Shown: positions 43,745-54,399 of the stretch, one piece after another
Layout: each line of letters starts with the position of its first letter
Position numbering within the stretch: position 1 is the stretch's first letter
Source of the DNA: Asterias amurensis
Taxonomy: Eukaryota; Echinodermata; Asteroidea; Forcipulatida; Asteriidae
DNA: 64,000 nt
Assembly: GCF_032118995.1 (NCBI RefSeq)
Contig: NC_092650.1
Span: 1,860,001-1,924,000 of the forward strand
Direction: 5' to 3'
The notes under the pieces: generated by a model
Database searches by the model: none
Told to the model about the DNA's origin: nothing
Seen by the model: the letters and a program-made list of their open reading frames with translations, nothing else
Position numbers and translations under genes: made by a program

Positions 43745-45069
43745 TCAGAGTGTGGCCAGTATCCGAGAGAATGAAATAAACAATACTATGAGCGACTGTC
43801 CACAGCCGCACACCATGGCATAAAAAGGAAACATTGTGAACTCTGAAGTCTTAAATAATCCAGCTATTATTGCACCTGTAAGAAAGGCAAATGAAAAAGT
43901 GCAATAATTAGTCAAATCATGGTAAAGTTACAACAGGGAGAAGGAGCTGGGTTAGGAGGGAGGTGGTCAAACTTCTCTCTTTTTTGGGAGGGGGGGGGGG
44001 GGTATGCTGCAAAGGGGCCACCATGTATGGCATCTTGTGGCTACAGTTCCCTGTCACGACGTAACTAAACCAAACTAACCAGATAGGAAAAAGAAGTGGA
44101 ATGAAACTCACTTGTGACAATTCCGCCTGTGATAGGTCCAACAAAGCCCATAACCAGAATCAGCAGCGAGTAGAGTCGTCCAATCTTGTGTTTACGGAGC
44201 GCCATGAAGGCGATGATGGCAGCACCACAATGAATCAAGAATGAGGAGAATAAATACCACAGGAAGATCTGGTACCACATCTCTGCAATAAGATAACAAA
44301 ATATCAAAAATAAAAATCATAATCAATTTTGTGTGATAATACAATTCTGTTGCTGTCCAAAAACGTTCCCTCAGTTGCAGAGTTGAGACTGTACATTAGT
44401 TGCGATGATCGCAACCCTCGATCCTCCCCACGGCGGAAGGATTGAGGGTTACGATCATCGCAACTAACAATACACATATGCACCAAAATTCTTATACAGC
44501 TACAAACACTATGCGCTTCACACTTGATTGCTTTGACAGCATAACACGTTTGATTAGGGGAAGGGCTGTCTCACTTGTGAGGTAGCATGCAATTCATTGC
44601 TACTAAAAAGTTATTTTAAAAAAATCGTCTCACTTAACATAATTTGTTCATCTCCACGACAACCATCATTTGGGCGGCTCAACGAACTCAACATTTATTC
44701 TGAAAAACAATTAATAATAATAGCTCTGGATTGCAAACCTATCTTTAATTTCAAGCCATTCCAAAAGTCCTATGAACTATTGTAAACATGTAAACACGAT
44801 TTGGATGAAAATAAGGTAAATTGATAAAGGACAACACAACAGCCAGCCGGCCACTAGTCTACATCTGTACTTATTTACTTGGAAGGTTGTACTAATTTGG
44901 TACACCTCTACATCTATTCAGCTACTTGTCAAAGCCTGTTCAGCATTATTACATATTGCAATGGGCAAATTTGAATAAAGAATTACAATGTTCAATTACC
45001 AATCCAGTTTTCTAAAGGTGGCGAATCCAAGCTGATTACGCTGCTGAAACTTGGAAAGTTGATTCCCAT
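43745..45069 (-). CDS. TMEM170: Transmembrane protein 170
   Basis: Small three-pass membrane protein; human TMEM170A localises to ER/nuclear envelope and influences ER sheet and nuclear pore organisation. Three exons in phase: 45069-45000, 44282-44112 and 43875-43745 (TGA), 123 residues; human TMEM170A has 144. Recognition rests on EMWYQIFLWYLFSSFLIH at the start of exon 2, GRLYSLLILVMGFVGPITGG, and the C-terminus SFSRILATL, which is near-invariant in the family. Hydrophobic segments lie at about residues 27-50, 60-85 and 95-120. The N-terminus is shorter than in vertebrates and not conserved, so the start ATG is less certain than the rest. Invertebrates usually have one gene, so A versus B is not assigned. 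LYRM4 lies upstream on the same strand. Confidence 0.93.
44397..44467. repeat. Hairpin with ~32-bp arms in TMEM170 intron 1
   Basis: Left arm TTAGTTGCGATGATCGCAAC then CCTCGATCCTCC; right arm GGAAGGATTGAGGG then TTACGATCATCGCAACTAA. The arms differ by one inserted base and two transitions. The outer part TTGCGATGATCGCAA is itself palindromic. The loop is about 7-8 bases. Confidence 0.8.
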
Positions 45070-45660
45070 CTTCTGATCTTGTGGTTGTGGATGCCCACTC
45101 AGTGTGGAGACGTTCTGGAAGATTGCAGGAGGAAGGCTTTTGCTTTTGGTAAATCAGTGGCTCTTGTTAAGGTACCGACTACAACATACTGTAGTGACAG
45201 TTTCTACCTCCATAGTGCTACTGACAATGACAATTGAGAAGATATAGCAGTGCAAAGTGTTTACGGCTAGTTGGCCGGCCACTCCTCCACTTCCCCTTTG
45301 CCTTTGACTTGTTGTTGTGACAGATGACACTTGACAGTTCGACTTTTTGATTGAGTTTCGGCTGTTGATTAATTGGTGCTAAATGAACATAAATTCTAAC
45401 TGGTTGGCAATGTGCTCTTTAGCATCTTTACAACTCTTCATGACTTCACACCGTCGCTATCGCTAATATAATTAACTAGAGGTTTAGAAATGATGAAAAA
45501 TCGCCCTACAGTCTTCACCCGACCTGCCAAACTCACAAACTCAACAGAATTATATATAATTGGAATTATAAATCATAAGACTGGTAGCCAACTATTTATG
45601 TGACTTAATAAGTATGCCGTCGTCTGGGTACTTGACTCAATCATTGCACCTCGGAAAACT
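45070..45660. other. TMEM170 5' flank
   Basis: No coding exon is visible. The TMEM170 transcript start should lie here. I see no clear TATA box. Confidence 0.35.
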
Positions 45661-45662
45661 GT

Positions 45663-45847
45663 AGAGGGCGCTAGACAAAATATTCCAAATGTTTCAGTCG
45701 TCAAAGAGGGCGCTATAACCAATTTATTTTAGTTTCTACATGACAACAGAGGGCGCTGTAAAAAATGGTTTGTCAACGCAAAAACTATAGAGGGCGCTAT
45801 CAAAAAATTCTCTGCAAACTTTCGGGAATGGAACAATAGAGGGCACT
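45663..45847 (+). promoter_or_regulatory. Array of five AGAGGGCGCT boxes with ~42-bp spacing
   Basis: Exact AGAGGGCGCT at 45663, 45705, 45748 and 45789, and AGAGGGCACT at 45838; spacings are 42, 43, 41 and 49. Every box fits the AGRKGGCRSY half of the vertebrate CTCF consensus, all in the same orientation. The spacers are AT-rich and share only loose similarity. The array lies 590-780 bp upstream of the TMEM170 start codon, between TMEM170 and LYRM4. It could instead be a decayed minisatellite. Confidence 0.5.
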
Positions 45848-46550
45848 ATTATAAATTTACCATAAAATTAATCATCAAAATTAATCATCAAAATTGTATT
45901 TAAATTATTGGTCCTTTTAGGTTTTGGGAAAATCCATTTTATGTTATACAAACTATTTTGAATGGAAACATACATTCATAACAAAAACTGACAAAAGACT
46001 CTTGTTTTCATTACATAGTTTTAATATTTTTAAAGGTTACTCATAATTTTAATGAAAAAATAACATGAAGATAGAATTTTGGATTGATCATTGCATTCGG
46101 CAATTCTGAGGTTCACATCAAAGAGAAATAAAAATGATGTACCTCAAAGGTAAAAAAAACTGTGCACCCCCACCCCAAAACACTACAACTTAAAAAGTTA
46201 AACATTTGGCTCTGAAAGTCTGTTCCCTACATTTTACAGTATAAAAGTAAATCTTTCTTGAGAAAGCCAACAGAAAAACTAATTGGTGTATCATTTAGGT
46301 AAAAACTGCCCATTCATCCCAATTATTTTCTAAGTAACCAATTTTACTCTGAAAGTCTCCAATTAATCATTACTTAAATTCCACACATTAACAGTTTAAA
46401 AGTTTTAATTCACTGTAACTGATCTTTCAGAATTCTTTTCTGTGTAAAACTAGATATCAAACTAAATAATAATTGAAAAACAATATTAAATATAAACACA
46501 CAAGTAGATAAGTCTTAATTCTTAGTTTTGTGCGCATGCATAAAGTTATG

Positions 46551-46852
46551 CTTAAAGGCACTGGACACCTTTGGTAATTGTCAAAGACCAGTATTCTCAT
46601 TTGGCCTCTCAAGCGATCATTGAAGTTGCAAGAAATTAATGAAAGAAAAAACACCCTTGTTGCACAACTTTGTGTGCTTTCAGATGCATAAGTGAGAAAA
46701 ATCCCTCTTTCACAAAAACTATGTTACTCCAGAGGGAGCCGTTTTTCACAATGTTTTAAACTATCAACAGCTCTCCACTGCATGTCACCAAAGAAGGTTT
46801 TATGCTTACAACTATTTTGAGTAATTACCGATAGTGTCCAGTGCCTTTAATA
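46551..46852 (+). mobile_element. Family A MITE, internally shortened
   Basis: TTAAAGGCACTGGACACCTT at left and GATAGTGTCCAGTGCCTTTAA at right, with about 80 bp less interior than the 29326 copy. Confidence 0.8.
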
Positions 46853-47606
46853 GGTTTAAAATACATTGTCCTGACACCATACACTTATCTTCATCAGTGC
46901 CCCTTTTAAAAACATTTTACCCTAAAATGCCCAGCTTCTTTAGCTTTTTTGAAATTCTGTATAAGAAAAAAGTATTAAGTCTTTCTAACCAAACAACATG
47001 TATCTTGCTGATTTGTGTTGCCTTGGTCATCCAAAAGTCAATAGTATTTCTTGAGTGATAATGCTCTCTTATGATAACATGTTGATGTGGGTTCTACATG
47101 TTCTACTTATGACACTTGTGGAATTCATAAAATGTATGACCTTGGCAGTGAAAGTTAAGAAAAAAAGACATTGGGATGCCTAAACCTGTAAAAAAAAGTA
47201 CCTCAAAGTTGACAAATATTTATAACAACATGAAATATTGGTACATGTAGTTTGAGGGGAAACTTTATCCACAAGTCTCTTTAAGACCTTTGTCATGGTC
47301 AGCCTTTTTTTATTTTACTCCCATTCAAACTGCTGTAACCAAACTGAGGCTTGAGTGAAAAAGAATGAAAAACAATCTTCATCTTGTATTCCCTATTTTG
47401 TGTAGTTCTCAATCGTGACAGTTAACTTCTTCCCTGACATAACACAATGTCATGTACTTGTCATGTGATGAGCCATCTTGGATTTGGCCTTAAGACAGAC
47501 TGTTCAGGCAAATGGAAATACATTTTGGAGGGAAAACAGAATACTTCAGTTACCACTGAAAAAGTATCTTACAGCTGTATCGTCCGTTTATCTATGAATC
47601 TTGCTA
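46853..47606. other. Spacer with LYRM4 3' UTR candidate
   Basis: No gene seen. TTTATT at 47308-47313 is AATAAA on the minus strand and could end the LYRM4 transcript about 300 bases after its stop codon. 47881-47910 is an AAT-type microsatellite that lies in LYRM4 intron 2 rather than here. Confidence 0.35.
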
Positions 47607-50560
47607 TTATTTCTGCTCTTCAATCACCAATTTTGGGTCCGTGTAAAGTTGACTGAGAGCAACCTGTGTACATGGAAAGAGAAAATGACAAAAAGTCACT
47701 TTTAAAATTGCTACAACCCCTATCGAACACTGATCATAGTTAGCGCCATCATCCACTGTTTAAACAACGAACAGTCTGACCATCTACAAAGTAATCCCCC
47801 AAAAAGTTACCCTTAGCTGTGAGCTGATCTTAAAGCTGAACGAGTCAGAAGTGGTTTGTATTTTATTTTTTTATTTTTTATAATAATCATAATAGTAATA
47901 ATAAAACAAACAAATTAGCACATTTTCACCATGCCAGGCATTCATGGAGCATATTTTTTAGACGTGATAAATATTGCAAATCATCAAAATTATGATTGGC
48001 CACTCTTGTCCTAGCTGTGAGAAGCATTTATTTGTTTTGCTTGCGAGTGAGCTTAGCTGTCCCCTAGCCATGAGCTTCCATTGATGTTGTTGTTCACGTT
48101 GATCAGAGAAGACTCAACTCTAAACTGTCGCTTCAGTTGTGAGTCATTAGATGAAATTCAAATCAAATGGCAGTATATCCAAATTCACAATCAAATCTAC
48201 CAAATGAGGGAATATCTTTAAGATGATAATTTTTAAATGAATACTTCTCACAAAAATCTGTCATTTGTCTTATTCAAATGCTTTAAGATCAGCAGTGGGT
48301 CAATTGACTTGCTTGGGGTGACTTTTGTAGAGGGCAACTTTGCCTGGGAGAAGATGATTGTGTTCCGTTCTATAATGACATTCAACTCATTTCTTGAACT
48401 TACCTGTCTTTTAATAATTTCTAGATTCTTTTCAGCCTTTTTGATGAATGCTTTGATTTCTACTTCATCTGTTAGCGTCTTGTTCTCTTTGAAGGCGTCC
48501 TTTGTTCTCCGTAAAGCATACTCCCTATAGTATAAGGGTGTAATCAATCACATCCACCACTGTTAGATGGAAAATCTTTTAATGTACCCATCAATTTTAA
48601 CACCTGCACTAAACAGAGTGTACAACAAAATCGTGTAAATATAGTCACCTAGTCATGATTATGTTTTTGATCATAATTAGTCAAAACAATCTTAGGTTGA
48701 ACTGAATTGGGTTCTCTCTGACAATGGATCAAAGCAGAATTTCATTATAAAATACCAATACAATTATAACTATAAAGTGAAGTCCATGGTACTACTTTTT
48801 ATTAGTTGTTTAAATTTTATAACTCATTATTGTGACACATTTTTTACAATACAGTATACAGTATAGGCAAATACAATGCATACTTTAAGTTCATATGACC
48901 CAGTAAGTAAATGGGGCACTTTACTCCTTTTATCAAAATTTTGCCATTCGGGAATATCGGTCATAATGACAAAATTTTGAAAAAAAGGACATGAGTGCCC
49001 CAATACTGGGTCTAGGTTAGCCTTGACTCAAGGCTGTTGGTGTGCCCCGGCCCGGCGCGCCACAATTCGGCAGTCTGCAAGCTGTACATACACGAACAAC
49101 ATACATATACAGTACATTGTACAGTAAATTGTACAGCGAGAACAGTATAGCGAAGTCGTAAGTACGGTCGTGTCATCTACTTTCAACCTCGCACATGTGG
49201 CTCAAACAACAGCCTTGATGGGTCTGTAACAGCTTTATCGGAATTCCGATAAAAGGGTGTGCATGATCTGGGCATGTCATTCTAAACATTGGCCAATCAC
49301 AGGCGCGATTGAGAATGACGTATTACTGCTAGCAATCATGCCACGTCCGTGGTTGTGTAGTGTCTCATTTGAATTGTGTGTGGTTGTGTATATTCCCATT
49401 GACTTGTGTATGGTTGTGTAGTTTCCCATTGACTTGTGTATGGTTGTGTAGTTTCACATTGACTGGTGTATGGTTGTGTCAATTCCCATTGACTTGTGTA
49501 TGGTTGTGTAGTTTCCCATTGACTTGTGTATGGTTGTGTACTTTCCCATTGACTTGTGTATGGTTGTGTAGTTTCCCATTGACTTGTGTATGGTTGTGTA
49601 GTTTCCCATTGACATGTGTATGGTTGTAAAGTGTCCTATTGACTTGTGTATGGTTGTGTAGTTTCCCATTGACTTGTGTATGGTTGTGTAGTTTCCCATT
49701 GACTTGTGTATGGTTGTGTAGTTTCACATTGACTGGTGTATGGTTGTGTCAATTCCCATTGACTTGTGTATGGTTGTGTAGTTTCCCATTGACTTGTGTA
49801 TGGTTGTGTACTTTCCCATTGACTTGTGTATGGTTGTGTAGTTTCCCATTGACATGTGTATGGTTGTGTAGTTACCCGTTAATTGTGTATGGTTGTGTAT
49901 AGCCTTGCTCAAGGCAGTCGAATTATTCACTCCGAAAAAAGACCGCCGTTGTATAAAACCCACCCATATTTACTCTGCGTAACATCGCACGACACAGTGC
50001 CCCCGTACACTATCCGCATGCGGAGGCCGTCAGGCTGACAGCCTTGTAGGGTCTGTTTTGAAGCCACTGATCTCATTACTATAATAAGCGAAGAGTTCCC
50101 ATGGTCAGCTCATTCGTGATGAACCATTGTTTTGTAATCGTTTATTTTTGTATTATTAAAATTCATGAAAGTAAGCAATCCATGATAAACAAAAGATAAA
50201 CAACTTGATACATGAAGGTACATAGTAAATACTGCTTGCTGAAAAAAGCTATCCAATTAGTAAATTCATGCAAAATAAGTCCGTCCTCTATTTCTACCTC
50301 CATGTATGATCCACCCTTCGCCATGATCGCGCAAGCATATTAAATTGATATTTTTTAATGAATTATGTAACCGTGATTTCATTATGAATAAGTCACGAAA
50401 TTACCACTATTAAAATTCTTTCCAAACAGAAACTCAGTCGCAATAGCGTAGACAAGACTTACCTGTAGTTGTACCCAGTAAATTTGCGAGATTCTTTCAG
50501 CATTTGTCGATAAAGAGTAAGAACTGTGGATCTCGTTGCACTTGCCATGGTGGCTGCCAT
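47607..50560 (-). CDS. LYRM4: LYR motif-containing protein 4 (ISD11)
   Basis: Mitochondrial matrix partner of the cysteine desulfurase NFS1. With acyl carrier protein it stabilises NFS1 for Fe-S cluster assembly. Three exons in phase: 50560-50463, 48524-48404 and 47663-47607 (TAA), 91 residues, the same length as human LYRM4. The LYR-type motif is in TVLTLYRQMLKESRKF (exon 1), followed by YNYREYALRRTKDAFKENK across the first junction and EKNLEIIKRQV and LSQLYTDPKLVIEEQK at the C-terminus. Exon 3 codes only 18 residues. Two in-frame ATGs (50560 and 50548) exist; the first gives the human-like length plus a few residues. The N-terminus is short and lacks a strong cleavable presequence, as usual for this family. 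Confidence 0.95.
49376..49896. repeat. 30-bp minisatellite with higher-order units
   Basis: About 17 copies of a unit TGTGTATGGTTGTGTAGTTTCCCATTGACT. Variant copies appear in the same order twice: TTTCACATT then GACTGG at 49451/49721, TGTCAATTCC at 49478/49748, and ACTTTCCC at 49540/49810, a 270-bp shift equal to nine units. Because 30 is a multiple of three, both strands give long repetitive open frames that are not genes. The array lies in intron 1 of LYRM4. Flanks carry the related blocks AGCCTTGACTCAAGGC (49020) and AGCCTTGCTCAAGGC (49901). Confidence 0.9.
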
Positions 50561-50563
50561 CTT
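50552..50563 (-). promoter_or_regulatory. YY1-like site over the LYRM4 start codon
   Basis: The minus strand reads AAGATGGCAGCC, which fits the YY1 consensus AAnATGGCnnCC with the ATG being the proposed initiator. In vertebrates YY1 sites over the first ATG are common at ribosomal and mitochondrial housekeeping genes with TATA-less promoters. This also supports the chosen start. Confidence 0.5.
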
Positions 50564-50740
50564 GTGTAAGTCACACACTCGTGCCCAGCATTTCTTCCGT
50601 CATACAGGCACGATGTTAGGCAACAAAGTTCAAGGAAATTTGAGATCGAGGTTAAAACTAAGTTTTGTGTATTAATTTCCTCTCTTATTATGCAACACAT
50701 GTTTTAATTCCCCCTATTTATTGCATGTTTTCAAGCCCAA

Positions 50741-50880
50741 ACGGGATAACTTTCCGTATGGCGCCACCACCTTTTCACTCATTTTTACAAAAAGGGATAT
50801 ATCAATCAGGTAAATTAGATACTATATTATTTTATTTCGAATGAAAAAGTGGTGGCGCCATACGGAAACTTTTCCCCCAA
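50741..50880. mobile_element. Family D fold-back (GGCGCC core), upstream of LYRM4
   Basis: Left arm AACTTTCCGTATGGCGCCAC then CACCTTTTCA; right arm TGAAAAAGTGGTGGCGCC then ATACGGAAACTTTTCCC. The interior is an AT-rich block (AAAGGGATATATCAATCAGG). Relatives with altered core are at 56318-56640. It lies about 180 bp upstream of the LYRM4 start. Confidence 0.75.
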
Positions 50881-51892
50881 ACGTTCTAACAATATTATAC
50901 ACTTAGTTTTAACATAGAGGTAGATTTCTACCCCATGGTTTTAATGATAAACCTCACTTTAGAGCTTTCAAGTTCAAGCTTGGAAACCATGATATAGGCC
51001 GAAGAATTGAAAGAGTAAAATAATAAAATTTCAGAAACATTTTCAATAATTTTTAATATTCAGAACCTTCTGACAATTTTAACAAAATATTCTTTTAGCA
51101 AACAGCTTAACAAGTAATACGGTGGGACTATAAATTATGAAGGAACTGACCTATAGAATAAATGGCCAATGACACATATTAAATTGGGAAGTGGGGCGAG
51201 GGGTTTTATTCTTTACAGGGGGGGGGGGCGGGGGGCGGGGGGCGGGGGGCGGGGGGGGGGGGGTAAAGAGACGTGTCTCAGACAATTTAAGTCCTCTGAA
51301 ATAATAAAACACACATTTCAATAAACATAATTTGTTATTGTTTTTATTTTGCTACATGATTCAAACTTACACTGTAAATTTTCACTACCATATTTTACCA
51401 TTATGACAAGCATTTTCCTGATCATCACTCATTTATCTGGCCGAGTCAAGCATTAGCATGCAAGCTTTAAAAGTTGGTAGAGTAAAACTAGTATATTATT
51501 AATTCAAGTAATAAAATTTGATGTTGACCTTTTACTGCACACATGAATTAAATATTATATGTAATTTATCATTTTTCAATTTTTCATGATAATGTTGACA
51601 TTTAACATTTTTACATAATTGTTTTTGGGGAAGAGCAAAAACATTTTCCCATATTTCAGGTTTCTATCATCTTTTTAGCAAACTGTGAAAATGTCATCAA
51701 ATTTTGCAATTTTATTTTAAGGGAAAATATACAACAATATTGATGAGTTGCTATTTTCTTAATTTTTTTTATGCCAGCCTTATATTGACTGGTACAATCT
51801 AAAAAATCAACAGTGTCTTTGCAGGTCTTCAAATACTATTTTCAGCTCATCCTTCTGAACCACAAGGTTGTTAAAGTCTGTATCATCATTTA
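50881..51892. other. Spacer upstream of LYRM4, G-run at 51218-51263
   Basis: No gene seen. 51218-51263 is almost pure G with four GGGGGGC units, able to form G-quadruplexes on the plus strand. The rest is AT-rich. Confidence 0.5.
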
Positions 51893-52288
51893 AAAACAGT
51901 GGACACTATTGGTAATTGTCGAAGACCAGTCTTATCTGTTGGTGTATCTCAACATATGCATAAAATAACAAACCTGTAAAACTTTGAGCTCAATCGGTCG
52001 TCGAAGTTGCGAGATATTAATGAAAGAAAGAAACACCCTTGTCGCGTCATGTTTAAACAAAGTTGTGTGCTTCAGATGCTTGATTTCATGACCTCAAATT
52101 CTAAATCTGATGTCTCAAAATCAAATTTGTAGAAAATTATTTCTTTCTCGAAAACTATGTCACTTCAGAGGGAGCTGTTTCTCACAATGTTTTACACTAT
52201 CAACCTCTCCCTATTACTCATAATCAAGAAAGGTTTTATGATAATAATTATTTTCAGTTATTACCAATAGTGTCCACTGCCTTTAAGA
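51893..52288 (+). mobile_element. Family A MITE, full length
   Basis: TTAAAAACAGTGGACACTATTG at left and CCAATAGTGTCCACTGCCTTTAA at right, with a complete interior of about 395 bp. Confidence 0.8.
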
Positions 52289-52537
52289 AAGTATAAACCT
52301 TTAAGATTAATACTATTATTTCCGCTATTATCTTAAACAAATCCATGCATAAAAAAGCATTAGTATCTCAAACCTTTGATTAGATTTTTCCTTTGAATTT
52401 TGTACAAGCCGCAAAACAAAAAACCCTGTGCAATAAAATATAAAAGAAAGGTATTCAAATTAAAGTGTACAAGAAAGAACATTAGTTTACAAAAACTTGT
52501 CAAGTATTAGGACTGATGATTACACACTGATGATTTT

Positions 52538-52816
52538 GACTTGGTCGTCAAAGTTCCGAGATAATAATGAAAGAAAAAACACCCTTGTTACACAAAGTTA
52601 TGTACTTTCAGATGCTTGATTTCGGGATCTCAAAATCAAATTCTGAGGTCTCAAAATAAAATTATAATATTTTAGTGGAAAATTATGTTACTTCAGAGGG
52701 AGCCGTTTCTCACAACGTTTTATACTATCAACAGCTCTCCATTGCTTGTTACCAAGTAAGTGTTTAAGCTAACATGTATTTGGAGTAATTACCAGTAGTG
52801 TCCAGTGCCTTTAAGT
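52538..52816 (+). mobile_element. Family A MITE, 5'-truncated
   Basis: It starts within the family at GGTCGTCAAAGTTCCGAGATAA and runs to CCAGTAGTGTCCAGTGCCTTTAA. It is a second copy 250 bp from the previous one in the same orientation, inserted independently as judged by different mutations. Confidence 0.75.
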
Positions 52817-52974
52817 CTGACATTTCTCCATTTAGTTTGAATGATCATCAAGCAAGGGTAATAGTAACAATAGCATTAATAAAGCTCAAACCTTAAACAT
52901 AACTTTCAGTGCTTTTCCGGCATTAAAAAAAAAAAATTGAGCTAAATTTTCGTAGCATAAGGAGACAATTCTCC

Positions 52975-53055
52975 TTAACGTAGTACCATGTAAAGGTTTA
53001 CACGGTGCTGTGGCACAATATGCAGCCAATCAAATCAAGTGTACTCGGTTTGGGT
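52975..53055 (-). mobile_element. Family C SINE-like fragment, inverted
   Basis: ACCATGTAAAGGTTTACACG followed by GTGCTGTGGCACAATATGCAG is the inverse of the family C block at 14650-14700. Confidence 0.5.
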
Positions 53056-54069
53056 TATTATATGTGCATTACACAACACAAGACTAATGGCGTTACAGCC
53101 CATCCAAATGGAAACTGATTGCTGATAATGACATGAAAAAGGCATCACATGGTGAAGAGAACAAGTATTTATTCACCCAATTGCAAAAATAGTTACTTTC
53201 AGTGAGTGTCACAAAACATAACCGATAATGTGTGATAAGTAAAATAAAAACAAAACCAATGAAGTCTGTCTCAAGTCACTATGCCAATCACCTGGTGTTT
53301 ATATCCAGTTTCTTGGGCATTAAGTTACTTCAAATATTCTATTCCCCCTGGACAGGATGCCAGTCCATCACAGGTTACTCTGCAGCTCTCGCCAATACCC
53401 ATTTTTACTCCATGGTGGAGTGAAGCAATTATTATAAAGTGACATGCTTAAGGACACAAGTGTCACGACTGACCAGACCAGGATTCAAAGCCACATTCTG
53501 TAAATTACAGAACCGCCCTAGACCCCTAAGCCTAGACACCCCACAAATAACACAGAGGGAAATTTCAGAATAATTACAAGTTTCATTATCAATAGCAATG
53601 CTTGCAAGAAAATTACTGGATATCACAAGTTCTTATAACTGTTGAGACGAAAATGGCTGCCATTAAACTGGAGCCATTTGTATGATTGCAAATTACCCTC
53701 AAACACAACATACTCTAATCCTATCCAAATTAAATTTAGACGGAAAACAATAATTTGTTAGATTTTACGAAATAACCATCCAAAGCAAATTCTGAGATGG
53801 AAAAAAGTCCAAGGCTTAGTTTTATTAATTAATAACTAAATTAATTTCATCGAGCATAACTGCTGAGCTGGCCACTGATTATTAAACCATTACTAGAACT
53901 GTAAGCAGAGAAAATAAGTTTTACACTAATACAAAAATAAATAAAACTGATGGTGATTTCACACCCAATTAAAATTACTTATTATTTTTTAAGAGGAGAA
54001 GAATAGGAAGTTGGGACTAGGTTTCCAACAATCTATTGTTAGACCCAGTGGATGGGTGGAGAGGAGTGT
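53056..54069. other. Spacer, presumed PEDS1 3' UTR and downstream DNA
   Basis: No gene recognised. TTTATT at 53821-53826 is AATAAA on the minus strand, about 575 bases past the PEDS1 stop, a candidate polyadenylation signal. A diverged tRNA-like segment (GACCAGACCAGGATTCAAAG) is near 53470. Confidence 0.35.
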
Positions 54070-54388
54070 TAAAAGCCCTTTTCACACTAACTCTATTCCC
54101 AGGGTTGCCCCCTGGTGAATAACGACCAACCTTTTCACACAATGCTCGCTTTACCCCAGTCTGCCCCCACAAATTGGCATACCCTGGGGAGTAGTCATCC
54201 CGGAGAGGCGGGTGAGTAGTAAAACCATGAGGTATTCTTGAAACGTGCAACCAGAACCCTGTGATATATAGACACAGTGTGAAAGTGCGCTGGAGGATTA
54301 TATAAACTGTGGTGTCAAAAAAAATCCTGGGGCCTCCCCAGGGTTGTATTCCCCGGGGATAAGAGATCCAGTGTGAAAAGGGCTTAAA
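54070..54388. mobile_element. MITE with TTAA ends in the PEDS1 3' UTR
   Basis: TIRs: AAAGCCCTTTTCACACTAAC at left and CCAGTGTGAAAAGGGCTTAA at right, with TTAA on both outer sides. The interior contains CCCCAGGG/CCCTGGGG inverse blocks. It is distinct from family A but has the same TTAA target type. It ends 11 bases beyond the PEDS1 stop codon. Confidence 0.7.
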
Positions 54389-54399
54389 AGTAAATGAAG

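Noticed and set aside
49360-49963. Long open frames on both strands encoding decapeptide repeats (VWLCSFPLTC and similar)
   Set aside because: They are the 30-bp minisatellite read in frames kept open by its period. They lie in a LYRM4 intron with no start context or splice support.
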